From Smallanthus sonchifolius (Eukaryota; Streptophyta; Magnoliopsida; Asterales; Asteraceae): 64,000 nucleotides of DNA. The position numbers and the translations under genes were made by a program. This document shows, in pieces, positions 24,251 to 36,083 of the stretch; positions within the stretch are counted from its first letter, which is position 1; every line of letters starts with the position of its first letter. The stretch spans positions 102,485,001-102,549,000 of the forward strand of contig CM042018.1 of NCBI GenBank assembly GCA_023525975.1, written 5' to 3'. The notes under the pieces are model-generated. The model worked only from the letters and a program-made list of their open reading frames with translations. It had not been told where the DNA came from and did not search any database.

Positions 24251-26857
24251 CTATGAAAAGAGATGCGGATATTTGGTCTTCATTTGGTCTTCACGTTCCC
24301 AAGTGAACTCGGGTCCACGTTTAGACTCCCAACGGACCTTGACAATGGGGATGCGGCTACGCTTGAGTTTCTTGACTTCACGGTCCATGATTTCCACAGG
24401 ATTCTCAATAAAGTGCATTTTCTCGTCAATACGCACTTCATCAAGAGGGATGTGGAGATTCTCGTCGGCTGGGCACTTTTTCAAATTAGATACGTGAAAA
24501 GTCGGATGAACGTTGCTGAGCTCTGAAGGAAGATCGAGTTTGTAGGCCACTTTTCCTACCCTTTCGAGTATCTTGAATGGACCCACATATCGAGGTGCAA
24601 GTTTTCCTTTCTTTCCAAATCGGACTACGCCTTTCCAAGGTGATACCTTTAGAAGAACCATATCCCCAACTTGGAATTCCAAGGGTTTTCGTCGTTTATC
24701 GGCATAACTCTTTTGCCGACTCCTTGCTACTCGAATGTTGTCACGAATAAGAGAGATTTTATCGGTGGTCTCATGGATAAGCTCGGGACCAGTGATTTGT
24801 GCTTCACCAATTTCGTTCCAACAAATCGGTGAACGACATTTTCGTCCATAAAGAGCTTCAAACGGTGCCATGTTAATACTTGTGTGGTAGCTGTTGTTGT
24901 AGGAAAATTCGATCAGTGGTAGGTGAGAATTCCAATTGCCGCCAAAGTCAATGACACAAGCTCTAAGCATATCCTCGAGAGTTTGGATTGTTCGCTCGGT
25001 TTGTCCATCAGTTTGAGGATGGTAAGCCGTACTTAAATCCAAACGAGTACCAAGCGCAGATTGTAATGATTGCCAAAATCGGGGAGTAAAACGCGAATCA
25101 CGATCGGAGATAATGTTCAAAGGGATTCCGTGCCGACTTACGATCTCATCAATGTAGATCCGAGCCAATTTCTCGACTTGATAGTCCTCACGAATAGGCA
25201 AGAAATGAGCAGACTTTGTGAGTCGATAGATAATAACCCAGATACTTTCGTGTCCACTAGAAGTGCGTGGGAGTTTGGTGATGAAGTCCATAGCAAGGTT
25301 CTCCCACTTCCACATGGGAATTTCAGGTTGTTCGAGGAGTCCGGAAGGCTTCTGGTGTTCGACCTTTACTTTAGAACAAGTTAAGCATTTTGCCACAAAG
25401 AGGGCAATATCATTTTTCATGCTGGGCCACCAATATTGCTGACGAAGACCCATGTACATCTTATCAGCTCCGGGATGTACCGAATATCGAGTCTTGTGGG
25501 ACTCGTTCATCAAAAATATACGAAGGTTGTCACGATCGGGAACCCAGTTACGATCCAAGTAATACAAAGGCCGTTGGCTTTAGTTTCTAGCAAGAGTTCC
25601 ACACCACATGCCATTTCGTGGTACATGTTTCCCTCGGTAACCGAGGTGTGTTGTGCTTGGAGGATGCAGGCTTGGATATCGTTATGAATACGAACACTAT
25701 GAAGCATGATACGTTCTTTACGACTCAAGGCGTCGGCTACAACATTTGCTTTGCCAGGGTGGTAGCGAATCTCGCAGTCGTAGTCTTTAAGAAGTTCGAC
25801 CCATCGTCGTTGCCTCATATTAAGCTCTTTTTGATTGAAAATATGTTGGAGACTTTTGTGGTCGGTGAAAACCACGCATTTGGTGCCATAAAGATAGTGT
25901 CTCCAAATTTTCAAGGCGAAAACGACAGCACCAAGCTCGAGATCATGGGTCGTATAGTTCTTCTCATGGATTTTGAGCTGACGTGATGCGTATGCAATTA
26001 CTTGGCCATGCTGCATAAGAACACAACCAAGACCTTGGTTGGATGTATCGCAATAAACGACAAAGTCGTCATTACCACTAGGAAGAGTTTGAACAGGAGC
26101 GTTGCAGAGCTTGTGCGAGAGTTTGAAAAGCTTCCTCTTGTATGGGTCCCCACTCGTAAGGTTTACCTTTGTGAGCCAAGGCAGTGAGCGGGACCGCAAT
26201 TTTGGAGAAACTTGAGATGAAGCGGCGATAGTAACCCGCTAGTCCAAGGAAGGAACGAATCTCGGTAGGAGTCTTAGGAGTACTCCAATTCTTTACTGCC
26301 TCGATCTTTGCCGGGTCCACATGAATCCCCTTTTCGTTGACTATGTGTCCCAAAAATTGAACTTCCTTTAGCCAGAATTCACACTTGGAGAACTTGGCGT
26401 ATAGTCGTTCTTTCTTCAAGAGCTCCAAAATCAAGCGAAGATGTTGTTCATGTTCCGCTTTCGTTTTAGAATAGATGAGAATGTCGTCAATGAAAACGAT
26501 CACAAACTTGTCCAAATAAGGTTTGCATACGCGGTTCATGAGGTCCATGAAAACCGCAGGTGCATTAGTCAAACCAAAAGGCATGACCATGAACTCGTAG
26601 TGAACATATCTAGTCCGAAAGGCAGTCTTCAGAATGTCTTCATCGAGAACACGAAGTTGATGGTATCCGGAACGAAGGTCAATCTTGGAGAAACATGTTG
26701 AACCTTGAAGTTGATCGAAAAGATCGTCGATACGGGGTAAAGGATAACGGTTCTTGATTGTAAGCTTGTTGAGTTCACGATAATCAATGCACATTCGAAA
26801 CGATCCATCTTTTTTCTTTACGAACAGCACGGGAGCACCCCAAGGTGAATGGCTTGG
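24251..26857 (-). pseudogene. Gypsy pol: reverse transcriptase, RNase H, integrase, chromodomain-like tail (broken)
   Basis: In coding order. RT at 26830-26120 with RMCIDYRELNKLT and the catalytic FIDD box at about 26494-26483. RNase H at about 26110-25580 with YCDTSNQGLG, DHKSLQHIF and ADALSRKER. Integrase from about 25560 with an HHCC zinc site (HPGADKMYMG...CLTC) and DDE residues in MDFITKLP, SDRDSRF and GQTERTIQ. The C-terminus (VKVRWESKRGPEFTWERED) reads as a degenerate chromodomain, a targeting module of Tekay-clade elements. Frame changes occur near 26110-26130 (RT to RNase H) and near 25570 (RNase H to integrase). In the integrase core, VIIYRLTKS has Tyr where the family usually has Asp. 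Not translatable as one protein. Confidence 0.93.
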
Positions 26858-28701
26858 TCAGATGAAACCTTTGGATGAGAGTTCTTGTAATTGACTTGCG
26901 AGCTCTTGCATCTCGGAAGGTGCGAGACGATAAGGAGCTTTTGCCAAGAGAGTTGCTCTAGGCACAAGGTTAATACGAAACTCTACTTGTCTAGGGGGAG
27001 GAAGACCGGGTAAATCCTCGGGGAATACCTCGGGAAAGTATCGAATGATCGGAATATCTTGCAATTTCTTACCCTTGTCTTTCGTGTCAACTATGTGGGC
27101 CAAGAAGGCAACGTACTTTTTCTGCAAGTACTTTTGTGCCAATGTGCAAGACATGAGTTGAAGACCACGACACGGTTTTTCACCGAAAATAACTAACGTG
27201 TCGCCCGAAGGGAGAGGTATACGAATGCACTTTTCATAGCAAATAACCTCGGCATGGTGCTTGGATAACCAATCCATGCCAATTATAATATCGAAGCTTC
27301 CCAATTGCATCGGAAGGAGATCAACAGAGAACTCATGATTATTAAGATCGAGATTGCAGTCACGGATAACAGAATTTATAGCAATAGATTTCCCGTTTGC
27401 TATCTCCACGGAATAAGAATTGTCAAGTTTCGTTCTTTGTTTAGCAAGTTGAGATTCAAAGGTAAGAGACACAAAACTCCTATCGGCACCGGTATCAAAT
27501 AAAACGGATGCATACATATTGTTTACGAGAAACGTACCGTTTATCACGTCGTTGTTTTCTTGTGCCTCATTAGCGTTTATATTAAACGCTCGTCCTTGAG
27601 GACCACCTTGTTGATGAAGTTTTGGGCATCGGTCACGGAAATGGTTTGGGTCTCCACATTCGTAACATGCCCGACCATTGAGAGGTGTCGGATAGTTTGG
27701 ACGGTTGGCTGGAGTAGCTTGATGGACGGGAGGACGGGTACGGAAAGTAGTGGCCACGTGTCCATATCGTCCGCAGCTTGAACTCAATTGGCATGGTATG
27801 TTGGCAGGATGGTGGTATTTGCAGGTCTGACATTGGGGATTCGGGCCCATATAAGGTTTTGGGTTTTGACCCAAAGGTGCCACTTGGATAGCAGGTACAG
27901 TGGGAGTTACGGCTGCGAAGTTTCGACCCTTTCGTTTCTTGTTGCGGTTAGAAGACTCAGGCCTTACATCTTTGACGGCCGCAAGAGTAGAAACAACCTT
28001 CTTGGAACCCTTTCTTGATAAGGTTCCGGCTTTGACGTGGTTGTCGGATAGCGTAGCGGATAGACGGATAGCAGCTTCAAGTGTGGGAGGATTGCTTCCT
28101 AACACAGCATCCTGAATTTGTATAGGCAGCCCGCCTATGTATTTTTCAATTTCCCGAGCAAGGGGAGTGATCATATGAGGTACCAATAGGCTCAGCTCTT
28201 GAAATCGGGTGGTGTAAGCCAGATTACCCCGCTGTCTTGGGCAAGATCCCAAAACTCAGTCTCGAGCTTCCTCATTTCATTTTGAGGACAGAATTCATCA
28301 GTCATGGCTTTCTTCAGGTCATCCCATGATAAAGATGTAGCAACCTCAACTCCACGAGTGCGTTTCTCACCGTTCCACCAGGTGAGGGCTCTCTTTTGAA
28401 GTACACTTGTGGCATAGCAAACTCGAAGATTATCGGGACAGTCACTGTTTAAGAACGTGCTTTCCATGCTTTCAAACCATTGTAGTAGGCCGGTAGCACC
28501 TTCAGTCCCGTAAAATTTTGTAGGGTTGCACGAGTTAAAGTGTTTAAACGTGCATTGAGGCAGGTTGGCACCACCGTTTCCTTGGATGTTGTGAGACCCG
28601 TCACTGTTGTTATTGGCTTGGGTCATTTGTCCCACCAGTTGGGCAAGAAGAGTAGCAAGATCCGGGTTAGAAGTGCTAGAGTTTGCACGTCGAGGAGGCA
28701 T
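26858..28701 (-). pseudogene. Gypsy gag-protease region (broken)
   Basis: Starts MPPRRANSSTSNPDL at 28701, a usual start for this lineage. The capsid region (WFESMESTFLNSDCPD, ALTWWNGE) breaks near 28220-28240 by a frameshift and continues in another frame (TRFQELSLLVPHMITPLARE). A zinc knuckle CYECGDPNHFRDRC lies at about 27667-27625 and the retropepsin motif LFDTGADRSFVS at about 27502-27467. The frame then stops at TGA (26858-26860), just before the RT, where an Arg codon would be expected; a C-to-T change at a CpG would explain it. Gag packages the RNA and the aspartic protease matures the polyprotein. Confidence 0.92.
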
Positions 28702-29604
28702 TCTAACACCATAAGAAAAGACAATGATATTTTAGATAAAGTGGATATATATGAGTTATAGTGGGAAATAATGTAAGCAGAAATGCGGGATTCATCATGT
28801 CGCGTGCCAATGTATGTGTATTTATTCAAGGTTGATGGGGAAAATAAGTCATCTATTCCGGGTAGGAGATGATGTCATAGATCATTATTCGCGCAATACG
28901 AATCGCCGGGATTCGCATGCACTACAAATCGTTATTACGTGTGCACCCGTAATAATGATTTGCTTTGCATGTTCATCTAGTTCTTCCTATCTTACTATAA
29001 TGTCCCAAAATTTTGAGTTTAGGTTCGGATCATATTCTTGCGAATACAATGACTTATCAACGTTAAGTAATTCCTCAAAACTTTCAAGGAGACATGCTTT
29101 AGCCTATAGGTAAACACTCACTTCAAGAATTCCCAGGAAAGCATACGGGTCCGTTTATTTGGATTTATACGAAATGCTTTCCTAGACAGAAAACCCAATG
29201 TACAGGTGTCACCCTTCCGGATTGCACATGTCCTTTACTGGTTTTCAAGAAATTAAGTTGTTGACGAGATTTTCAAGAATTTAATACACTTGTGAGTCTA
29301 CGAGTATAAAATATGTAGGAATGTTGCAAATAGTATGGATGAGGAAAGAGTATGGATAAGGATGTGTAGTGTATTTGTTTGCATATGTTTATTTGTCAAA
29401 TGTGTATGTAAAGTATGTATTGTATGTTTAAGTCCTTGTATGTATGTGTATAAGCCTCATGTACTAAACTTGGGAAAATTCAAATAATACCTAACTACAA
29501 ATAATTCACATAGCAAATAATCATTTAGCACGTAACACGTAAAAGGGAGTCCTAGGGTAATAGTCTAGGTCATTGTGTCTAATAACTTAATTCCCTATAA
29601 CCAT
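28702..29604 (-). other. Untranslated leader of the Tekay-like element
   Basis: About 900 bp between the primer binding site and the gag start, without a significant ORF. This is the expected place for dimerisation and packaging signals, none of which I can identify. Confidence 0.7.
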
Positions 29605-29617
29605 GGCTCTGATACCA
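29605..29617 (-). other. Primer binding site (tRNA-iMet) of the Tekay-like element
   Basis: Minus strand TGGTATCAGAGCC, complementary to the 3' end of plant initiator methionine tRNA, three bases from the 5' LTR. Confidence 0.9.
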
Positions 29618-29849
29618 ATCTGTCACACCCCGACCGATGGCGGAATCATCGAGGCGGACAATGGATGATTGTTCAAAAGCACATGATAGCTAAAATATTG
29701 CATAATTTATTAATTTAATTTAAAGACAACAAATATCCAAGTACAATACATTTCAAATAACCTAGTCTATTCCAAAACATTGATTTAATTAACTAGGTCC
29801 ATAGGTTCTTAAGTAGAGGAATCTTCAGCAAGCAATCACATATCCAAAC

Positions 29850-30349
29850 CTGAAACATTATTTAAATCAAGTGTCAACTATAAAGTTGGTGAGTACATAG
29901 GTTTTGTGGACCCGATAAATAGTAGATGAAAACGTTTTGCAACTCATTGTTTATCTTGTTAAACATAGCATATATAGTTGTATCCTTCATGTTTATCTAA
30001 GCACAATTCAAACCTTGATTGACGCGCTTGAGCATAGCACAACAGCTAGGCCCGGTATGTTTGAATATAGTTACCCACTATATCCGATACGTTTGAATAT
30101 AACACGCGGCTATATCCGAGTATGCAGTAATAAACACCCTACATGGGTGGACTGTCAGGCACAATAGATCTATTAATATTACTGTTGGTTTTCTTGTGTT
30201 TAAAATAAATAAGTGTACACCCAAGATAATTCACGATGAACAAGCATATAATTCACATGTATAACACGTATAAACAATTTGATGAGTAGCATGTATAATG
30301 TTTCACCCCAAAGTATGTAAAAATGTAAAATAGGGGCTATGTAACTCAC
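29850..30349 (-). other. Intron-like module in the Tekay 5' LTR
   Basis: Minus-strand donor CCAG|GTGAGTTAC (G at 30349) and acceptor ATGTTTCAG|GT (29850-29851), matching the copy in the 3' LTR. Confidence 0.5.
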
Positions 30350-31357
30350 CTGGCTAGCGGGTATTTTAATCCACGAGTGTAGGTGATAAGGATGTTGAAA
30401 CCTAAGCACGTTGGAACCCTATGTGGATAAATAGGTATTATTGTAGGTTTTGTATGTGTGTATTCGTATTTAAACGTGTATAGGTTTATAATAATATTTC
30501 TTAAAATTTATTTGTATAAAATATTGTAGAAAGACGATAATGATTTTGTAAAACTTAACATCAAAAAAATATAATTTTTAATCTTGTTAAAATATTATAT
30601 TTTTAAATAAGTAGATATATTATATAAAAATCTCTATTTTGTTTATTTATATTATTATTATTATTATTATTATATATTTTCTTTTGTGAGTTAAATTATT
30701 TAAACGAGTTTATAAAACATAGGGTTTATTATTTTATAAAAATTCAATGGGTTAAATATGTGTAAAAAGTTATTTAATGGTTTCGAAAATAAACGAACGA
30801 GTCACCCAACCCGTAATAGTTTTTATTGTATAGATATAATATTAAAATATGATAAAATAAATAAATAAAATAAATTATATCATTAAAACAGAAAAATTGG
30901 GTTGGGCCACCAGAATCGAACCCGCGACCTAAGGCTCAAACACACACACGCATAACCAGCCGGGCTACTACCCATCGCTGGTTATGTGTGTATCGTTTAA
31001 TTAATAAACGCATACGCGAAACTGGTCGCTGGTCTTCGGCAACCGAAAAACCGTGTCCGAGAACACTGGTTGCCCGGTAATCGATGGTTTGAAGTCGCGA
31101 TTTTGATTGGTACAGATTGCCAGAGGATAACAGAAGGAAAAGGGATGAATTCGAGGTACCTACTAGGTCGTGAAGAGGCTGGACGACAGGGCTTTTAATC
31201 CGAAAATACCAAGATCGGGAATTTAAGCTTCGGGATGGAATTGGGCTCTGAGATTCTGGTCACAGCTTCTCACAGAGACGACGAACACAATGCCGGCTTC
31301 AATTTTGAGTGAGAGTGGGTGGAGGAGGGGTGGCGAGCTCGAGCATGTCCATAAATG

Positions 31358-31369
31358 GCTATTTATAGC
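31358..31369 (-). promoter_or_regulatory. TATA box of the Tekay 5' LTR
   Basis: GGCTATAAATAGCC on the minus strand, a perfect palindrome around the TATA core, between two GAGCTCGA copies. Confidence 0.65.
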
Positions 31370-32469
31370 CGAGCTCGATCCCTATAATAAAACATGCAAT
31401 TGAGTATGTCCAGACACTCGTCTGGACAAGACGAAGCTAACGAGCCATTTAGCAGGCATGGAGGTCTACTGTCGCGGCCGAATTCGTGGCGTGGACTTTC
31501 GGCCACAAACACGATTATACGTTTCGAATGTTGGGGAGACAAATTGGTCGGGGGCTTATGTTCGCGTGGGGACGACGAGGTCAGGGAGACCCTTTTTGTC
31601 TGTCGAGGTGTAGGGAACAGGCGTGTCGAGGGGGGTCGCCGGAAAATAGCTTGGACCGCCGGACAAGGGAAGGGACGACCGGAATTACGAATTGGAAATT
31701 GGCTAGAATAGTCCCTGGAGTTTGTTTTTGCATTAAAACAGTCCCTGCGATTTATTCTCCTTAGTCCTTGTGGTTTAGTTTGTCCATGAATAGCCCCTTG
31801 ACTTATTTTTATTTAAAACCTTTTAGATTAATAAGTTTCAAAACCAACCACTTAACTTTTATAAAAAATAAACTAATTAAATTTCTTTTTAATTAAATTA
31901 TATTTAAATGGTTTTTATAAACTTATATTATTATATATATTTTTATAAAAGTTAATTATTTTATAGATCTTCCTATTTATATATGAACCTTCTTAGATTT
32001 AGATTCTTATATAAAATTTTATATAAGTTTAAAACTTATAAAATTTTAATTATTTTAAATCCATAAATTAATAATATATACTTTGTACAAAAATTAAATA
32101 ACAACACTTGCATTTCATTGAATAGGAAATGATTACATGGCATATGTTATAAAAACGTGAATAAAAACCCAAAATGTCACATTTTATTAGAAATAGCAGC
32201 AGGAATGTCATGTATTAAGGGATAATCAAGACTCAATAAGAGCAAATATTTATAGAAACTCTTAATTAAGCAAAACTCATCTTAGAAACTAGAGTGAAAA
32301 TAAGGTACAAATAGCTAAACAAGAACTTAGAGTGGTCTATAGGGTAATAATCTAAGGCAGACAAAAATAATAAATTAAATAAGGCTCTACTTAAGAACAA
32401 TTATATTATGAAGATGTGATAAAATCTATTATAACACCAAACTAATAGATTAATTAGGTTCTACTTAAA

Positions 32470-32862
32470 CAATGTAACACATCACCTTTGGGCAGAAGTG
32501 AGACATTTGTTTAGTATTATGAACAATTTAATAGTGAGTATGTGTAGTAAGAATGTAACACATCACCTTTAGGCAGAAGTGAAACATTTGTTTAGAATGC
32601 ACATAATTAGGTTCGCAGAACACAAATGTAACACATCACCTTTGGGCAGAAGTAGAAACATTCATGTATTTCAGGCGAACTAGTGTTTAATTAGACTTAA
32701 ATAGCTTTATGAGCGTGACACATCACCTTTGGGCAGAAGTGAAACTTTAGGTGTTATTTAAGTTAATCATATTTTAATATCATGACATGCAATAAGTTAT
32801 AATACTTAATTAAGCTTAAATAAGTTTACACATGCATCACATCACCTTTGGGCAGAAGTGAA
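32470..32862. repeat. Five dispersed copies of ATCACCTTTGGGCAGAAGTG
   Basis: Copies begin at 32481, 32562, 32635, 32722 and 32841 (spacing 81, 73, 87 and 119 bp). The 20-bp core is almost invariant (one A for G, one inserted A) while the spacers are unrelated or weakly related, so it looks conserved for a reason or spread by short-repeat conversion. Confidence 0.85.
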
Positions 32863-33004
32863 TCTTTAGGTGTTATTCAAGTAAGTTTTTAAAGTTTTTG
32901 AAAACATTTAATTTTAGGGTTTAACAAAACTAAAACTAAAGCATTCATTAATAGCAAACCTCCCTGTTAGCGCGGATCAAAAATTTTTAAACACATATAA
33001 GGCT

Positions 33005-33460
33005 AGGTTCACAGCTTAAAGTATGTTCTCGGGAAAAAAATTAGGTTCGCGGGAAACGTTAAGGTTCACGGCTCAGTAAGTTTCATAGTTCCAAGTAAGT
33101 TCCCGGGAAAAACTAAGGTTCTCGGGAAAATTAAGGTTTACGGCTTCATATGAGATTCACGACTTCTATGGGGTTCACGGCTCCAGATGAGGTTTAGGGA
33201 TTCAATGAGGTTCACGGCTCTAGATGAGGTTCACGCCTTAGGTAAGGTTCACGGTTCAGGTAAGGTTCACGGTTCAGGTAAGGTTCACAGCTAAGGTAAG
33301 GTTCTCGGCTCCAATAAGATAAACCGTGAACTTTAAGGCCCTTGAACTTAAACCGTGAACTGAGATACCCGTGAACTAAGATACTCGTGAACTGAGACAC
33401 CCGTGAACTGAGTTACCGTGAAGCATAAAACCGTGAAGAATGACCGTGAGAGTCTAAACC
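33005..33460. repeat. Inverted cluster: GGTTCACGG words facing CCGTGAAC words
   Basis: From about 33005 to 33310 the plus strand has about a dozen variants of AGGTTCACGGCT. From about 33322 to 33460 the same word appears in reverse complement (AACCGTGAACT) about nine times. The switch is at about 33310-33325. A transcript could fold into many alternative hairpins. Confidence 0.8.
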
Positions 33461-33938
33461 GTGAAAATGAACATGATAAGGCATGTGCGATATTTAAGGG
33501 ATTTTGATTGTATTTTAAATTTTAAAAATCTTTTAAGTTGTTTAGTATATCCAAGTTTCTTTATTTAAAATAATAGTTTAATTCAAAACTTGGAAATAAA
33601 GTTACAAGATTTTATAAACACAATCAAAACATAATTTTATCCCAAAATAAGGGGATTTTCATCGAAATTATGATGAACACGAATTTTTTTTATTAAAATC
33701 AGATAAACTGTTCTTCAATAATATCAGATAAAAAAAAACTTGGAATCGAAATCTTGAACATTATTTTAACAGATTTCAAAAAACTTAATAGATCTCGAAA
33801 TTTATGAGATCAAAAACGTAATATTCTAATAAAAACAGAAAACCGTGAACTTAAAATAAAAACGATTTTCCATCAGGTTTTAATCCGATTTTAATTCCAG
33901 TTTAGGGAATGAAATAGGAACTGATTAAGGAACATACA

Positions 33939-33949
33939 CTCTGATACCA
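33939..33949 (-). other. Primer binding site of L1
   Basis: Minus strand TGGTATCAGAG, complementary to initiator tRNA-Met, two bases from the L1 right LTR. It fixes L1 as a minus-strand element. Confidence 0.8.
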
Positions 33950-33951
33950 CA

Positions 33952-34075
33952 TGTTGATCAGTTCTTGAAACATGATAAGGGAAAACAATGAAGTAATAAT
34001 AAATCATACCTGATAAGCTAACCACAGAAAGGGAAGACGTCATGATCCGGTTAGGAAGATCGGGTTCCCGTTTAG
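33952..34075 (-). repeat. Right (5') LTR of L1, first 124 bp
   Basis: TGTTGATCAGTTCTTG through GGGTTCCCGTTTAG matches the left L1 LTR (16364-16401 plus 19217-19304) with a few differences, and is cut by the L2 insertion at 34076. The rest lies beyond the window. Confidence 0.85.
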
Positions 34076-34284
34076 TGTCACACCCCAACCTGCGGCGGAT
34101 TATACGTCGGGGCGGACGCGGTTGTTCAATAGCACAAGGTTGACTATTAAAGTTTCAATATTTTATTAATAAATAATTTAAGATTCAATATAAGGAAACA
34201 TAATAAGAATACAACGTTTAATTGATAAGTAGTCTAGGTCCAAAGCATCCTATGTGATCACAAACAAGTCTCATGATGTAGAAC

Positions 34285-34778
34285 CTGAAACATGTGAAAG
34301 AATCTGTCAACTACAAAATAGTTGGTGAGATACAAAGGTTTTGACACAGTTTAACAAGTATTTGAGAAGAATTACAATTCACTATGATATATGCATTCTA
34401 TAATGTAAGTATGAGAAACAAGTATCTTAAACATTGTGCACTTCAACCCTCCAACCAAGTTTAGGCATAACCCGCAGGTTACCCTTATAAGTCTCAAGTT
34501 TAAAGTTTAATTCAGTAACAATCACCAAGGGCTCCCCCCTGAAGGGGTCAATCAATCAAGGTGGATTGGTCAAATACAATAGATCTATCATTGTTACCAT
34601 AGGCCTGATCAAAGTTAATGAATGTGCTAGTTTTAAGTTTAATCTAAGCATACAAGTCTCAAGTTTAACATAAGAATAAGCATCTAGTCATAGTTGTACA
34701 AGAATTGTATAAGTTTAAAGTTTTGAACATGTTTCACCCCAAAAGTATAGAAAGGAAAAAGGGGCTAAGTATACTCAC
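34285..34778 (-). other. Intron-like module in the L2 LTR
   Basis: Minus strand: CCAA|GTGAGTATACTTAGCCCC (donor G at 34778), CTTTTGGGGTGAAACATG, CTCACCAACT, AGTTGAC and ACATGTTTCAG|GT (34285-34286). Confidence 0.5.
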
Positions 34779-35526
34779 TTGGATTGATGAAGAGTATCCG
34801 ATAAGAGTAAGTTTGCAAGACTTTGAGGGAGAATATCCTCACAATAAGCCTAAAAATATAAGTCTAAAGTTTCAAGTATGATCTATAAGACTAGGACAAG
34901 AATTCTAAGATTTCAGGATTTGACTAGGGTTCTAATGGGAGATGAGATTGATTGTGTTTATGAAGTTTAAATCAAGTTTATAATAAAGGTTTCGAAGGAA
35001 TGATACAAGACTTGTATGTCAAAGTTTAATAGATTTATAGATTAGAATAATTATTAATTAAAATAATTATTTAAAAGTTTTACAATTATTAATTACACAA
35101 GTTAGGTAAAAATAATCGAAATAGTTTTCTAAGTATTTAGGAGTAAATAATTTAAGTGCAAGACTAAATAATTATTAAAGATTTATAATAATCATTTAAA
35201 GGATAAATAGTTACTAAGGATTTATTCAAGGAATAAACAAAGATTAATAATAAAAGAACAATTATTAAGGATAAATAATTATTTAAAGAGTAAATAATGG
35301 TTAAAGTTTAATAATAATTATTTAAAGTATACATAATTATTAAGGATGAATAATTATCTTATAATAATAATTATTTTGTTTAATCATCTATTAAAGTATT
35401 TAGATGTTTAGTATTTATTTCACATTTTAACTTGGAAATAAATAACGTTTAAAATGTAGTGTAAGTTTAAATAAATGATATGTAATTTATAAGTTTATAA
35501 AAGTATTTTTATTTTTAATAAATAAA

Positions 35527-36069
35527 TGTTGATGCACTTTCCTGTGACAACACTCTGGATAGAGTCTTAGTTTGTATTTCTAATGTCTGTAATTTGTCTT
35601 TGTATTTATGAGTCATTATGTAATAGTTTATCGAGTTGTATTTACGTTTACATAATGTATGTTGTTTTTCTGCTAAGTGTTTTGCGCACTTACAAGTGCG
35701 CAGGAGAAAGCTCCTGCGTACTTAGCAAGTACGCAGGAAGACCCATGCGCACTTGTTAAGTACGCAAGAGCAATTGGTCCTGCGCACTTGCTAAGTGCGC
35801 AGGCATCAGGTCTGTATAAATAGGATAGGTTCACAGAAGCTAAGTACGCAGAACCATTTGTTCAGACGAACTCAGTTTTTCTAAGTACGCAGCTTGTATT
35901 CTCTCTGTAACCGTCGAGTGTTTATAATACAAAGAACGTTTATTGTGACTCTCGTGTTTGGTTTACTTTGGTTCGTAAGACTCTCCACCTAGTCACGGGT
36001 ATTCCGCAACCCGGTCCGACTAGTAGACCACTTGCATGTGACGATCCGACACACACGAAGGGACCTACA
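35527..36069 (+). repeat. SIRE 5' LTR, array unit 1
   Basis: TGTTGATGCACTTTCC to GGGACCTACA. U3 carries TGCGYACTT palindromes (35680-35802), then a TATA box at 35815-35822. Unit 1 keeps the states seen in the 3' LTR (GTGCGCAGG, GGTCCTGCGC), so it is close to the ancestral copy. Confidence 0.95.
35815..35822 (+). promoter_or_regulatory. TATA box of the SIRE LTR
   Basis: TATAAATA after the palindrome cluster and GGCATCAGGTCTG. The same core promoter recurs in all ten array units and in the 3' LTR. Confidence 0.75.
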
Positions 36070-36071
36070 AG

Positions 36072-36083
36072 TGGTATCAGAGC
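36072..36083 (+). other. Primer binding site of the SIRE element (unit 1 copy)
   Basis: TGGTATCAGAGC, two bases after the LTR, complementary to initiator tRNA-Met. Copied in each array unit. Confidence 0.92.

Larger units (their letters stand above)
21676..32181 (-). mobile_element. Tekay-like (chromovirus) Ty3/Gypsy LTR retrotransposon, nearly complete but coding-defective (TSD TTTTA)
   Basis: Two LTRs (21676-24202 and 29621-32181) surround a minus-strand gag-pol. The 5-bp duplication TTTTA lies at 21671-21675 and 32182-32186. A PBS complementary to initiator tRNA-Met (29605-29617) adjoins the right, 5' LTR and a polypurine tract (24203-24216) the left, 3' LTR. Pol order is protease, RT, RNase H, integrase, with a chromodomain-like C-terminus, typical of the Tekay/Del lineage. 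The LTRs differ by roughly one to two percent plus indels by eye, so this insertion is older than the SIRE element to the right. Frameshifts and a stop break gag-pol. Confidence 0.93.
29621..32181 (-). repeat. 5' LTR of the Tekay-like element
   Basis: TGTCACACCCC...AATGTCACA on the plus strand, 2561 bp. It retains a minus-strand TATA box (31358-31369) that the 3' LTR has lost, plus the intron-like module (29850-30349) and tRNA-like block (B box 30912-30922). Confidence 0.92.
32187..33938 (-). other. L1 internal and leader sequence with unusual repeats, no ORF
   Basis: Lies between the Gypsy insertion and the L1 primer binding site. It holds a five-copy 20-bp motif array (32470-32862) and an inverted cluster of GGTTCACGG words (33005-33460), both listed separately. 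The remainder is AT-rich. No gag reading frame is visible; a 62-residue minus-strand ORF (33212-33400) is only the repeat read as REPYL units. Confidence 0.55.

Noticed and set aside
32470..32862. Five 20-mers considered as a CRISPR array
   Set aside because: Spacing is irregular (73-119 bp), the DNA is a plant retrotransposon leader, and there are no cas genes.
16364..34075. L1 as an endogenous pararetrovirus
   Set aside because: The tRNA-Met primer site would fit, but paired TG-starting LTR copies and a Copia-type linker favour an LTR retrotransposon; no movement or coat protein trace seen.
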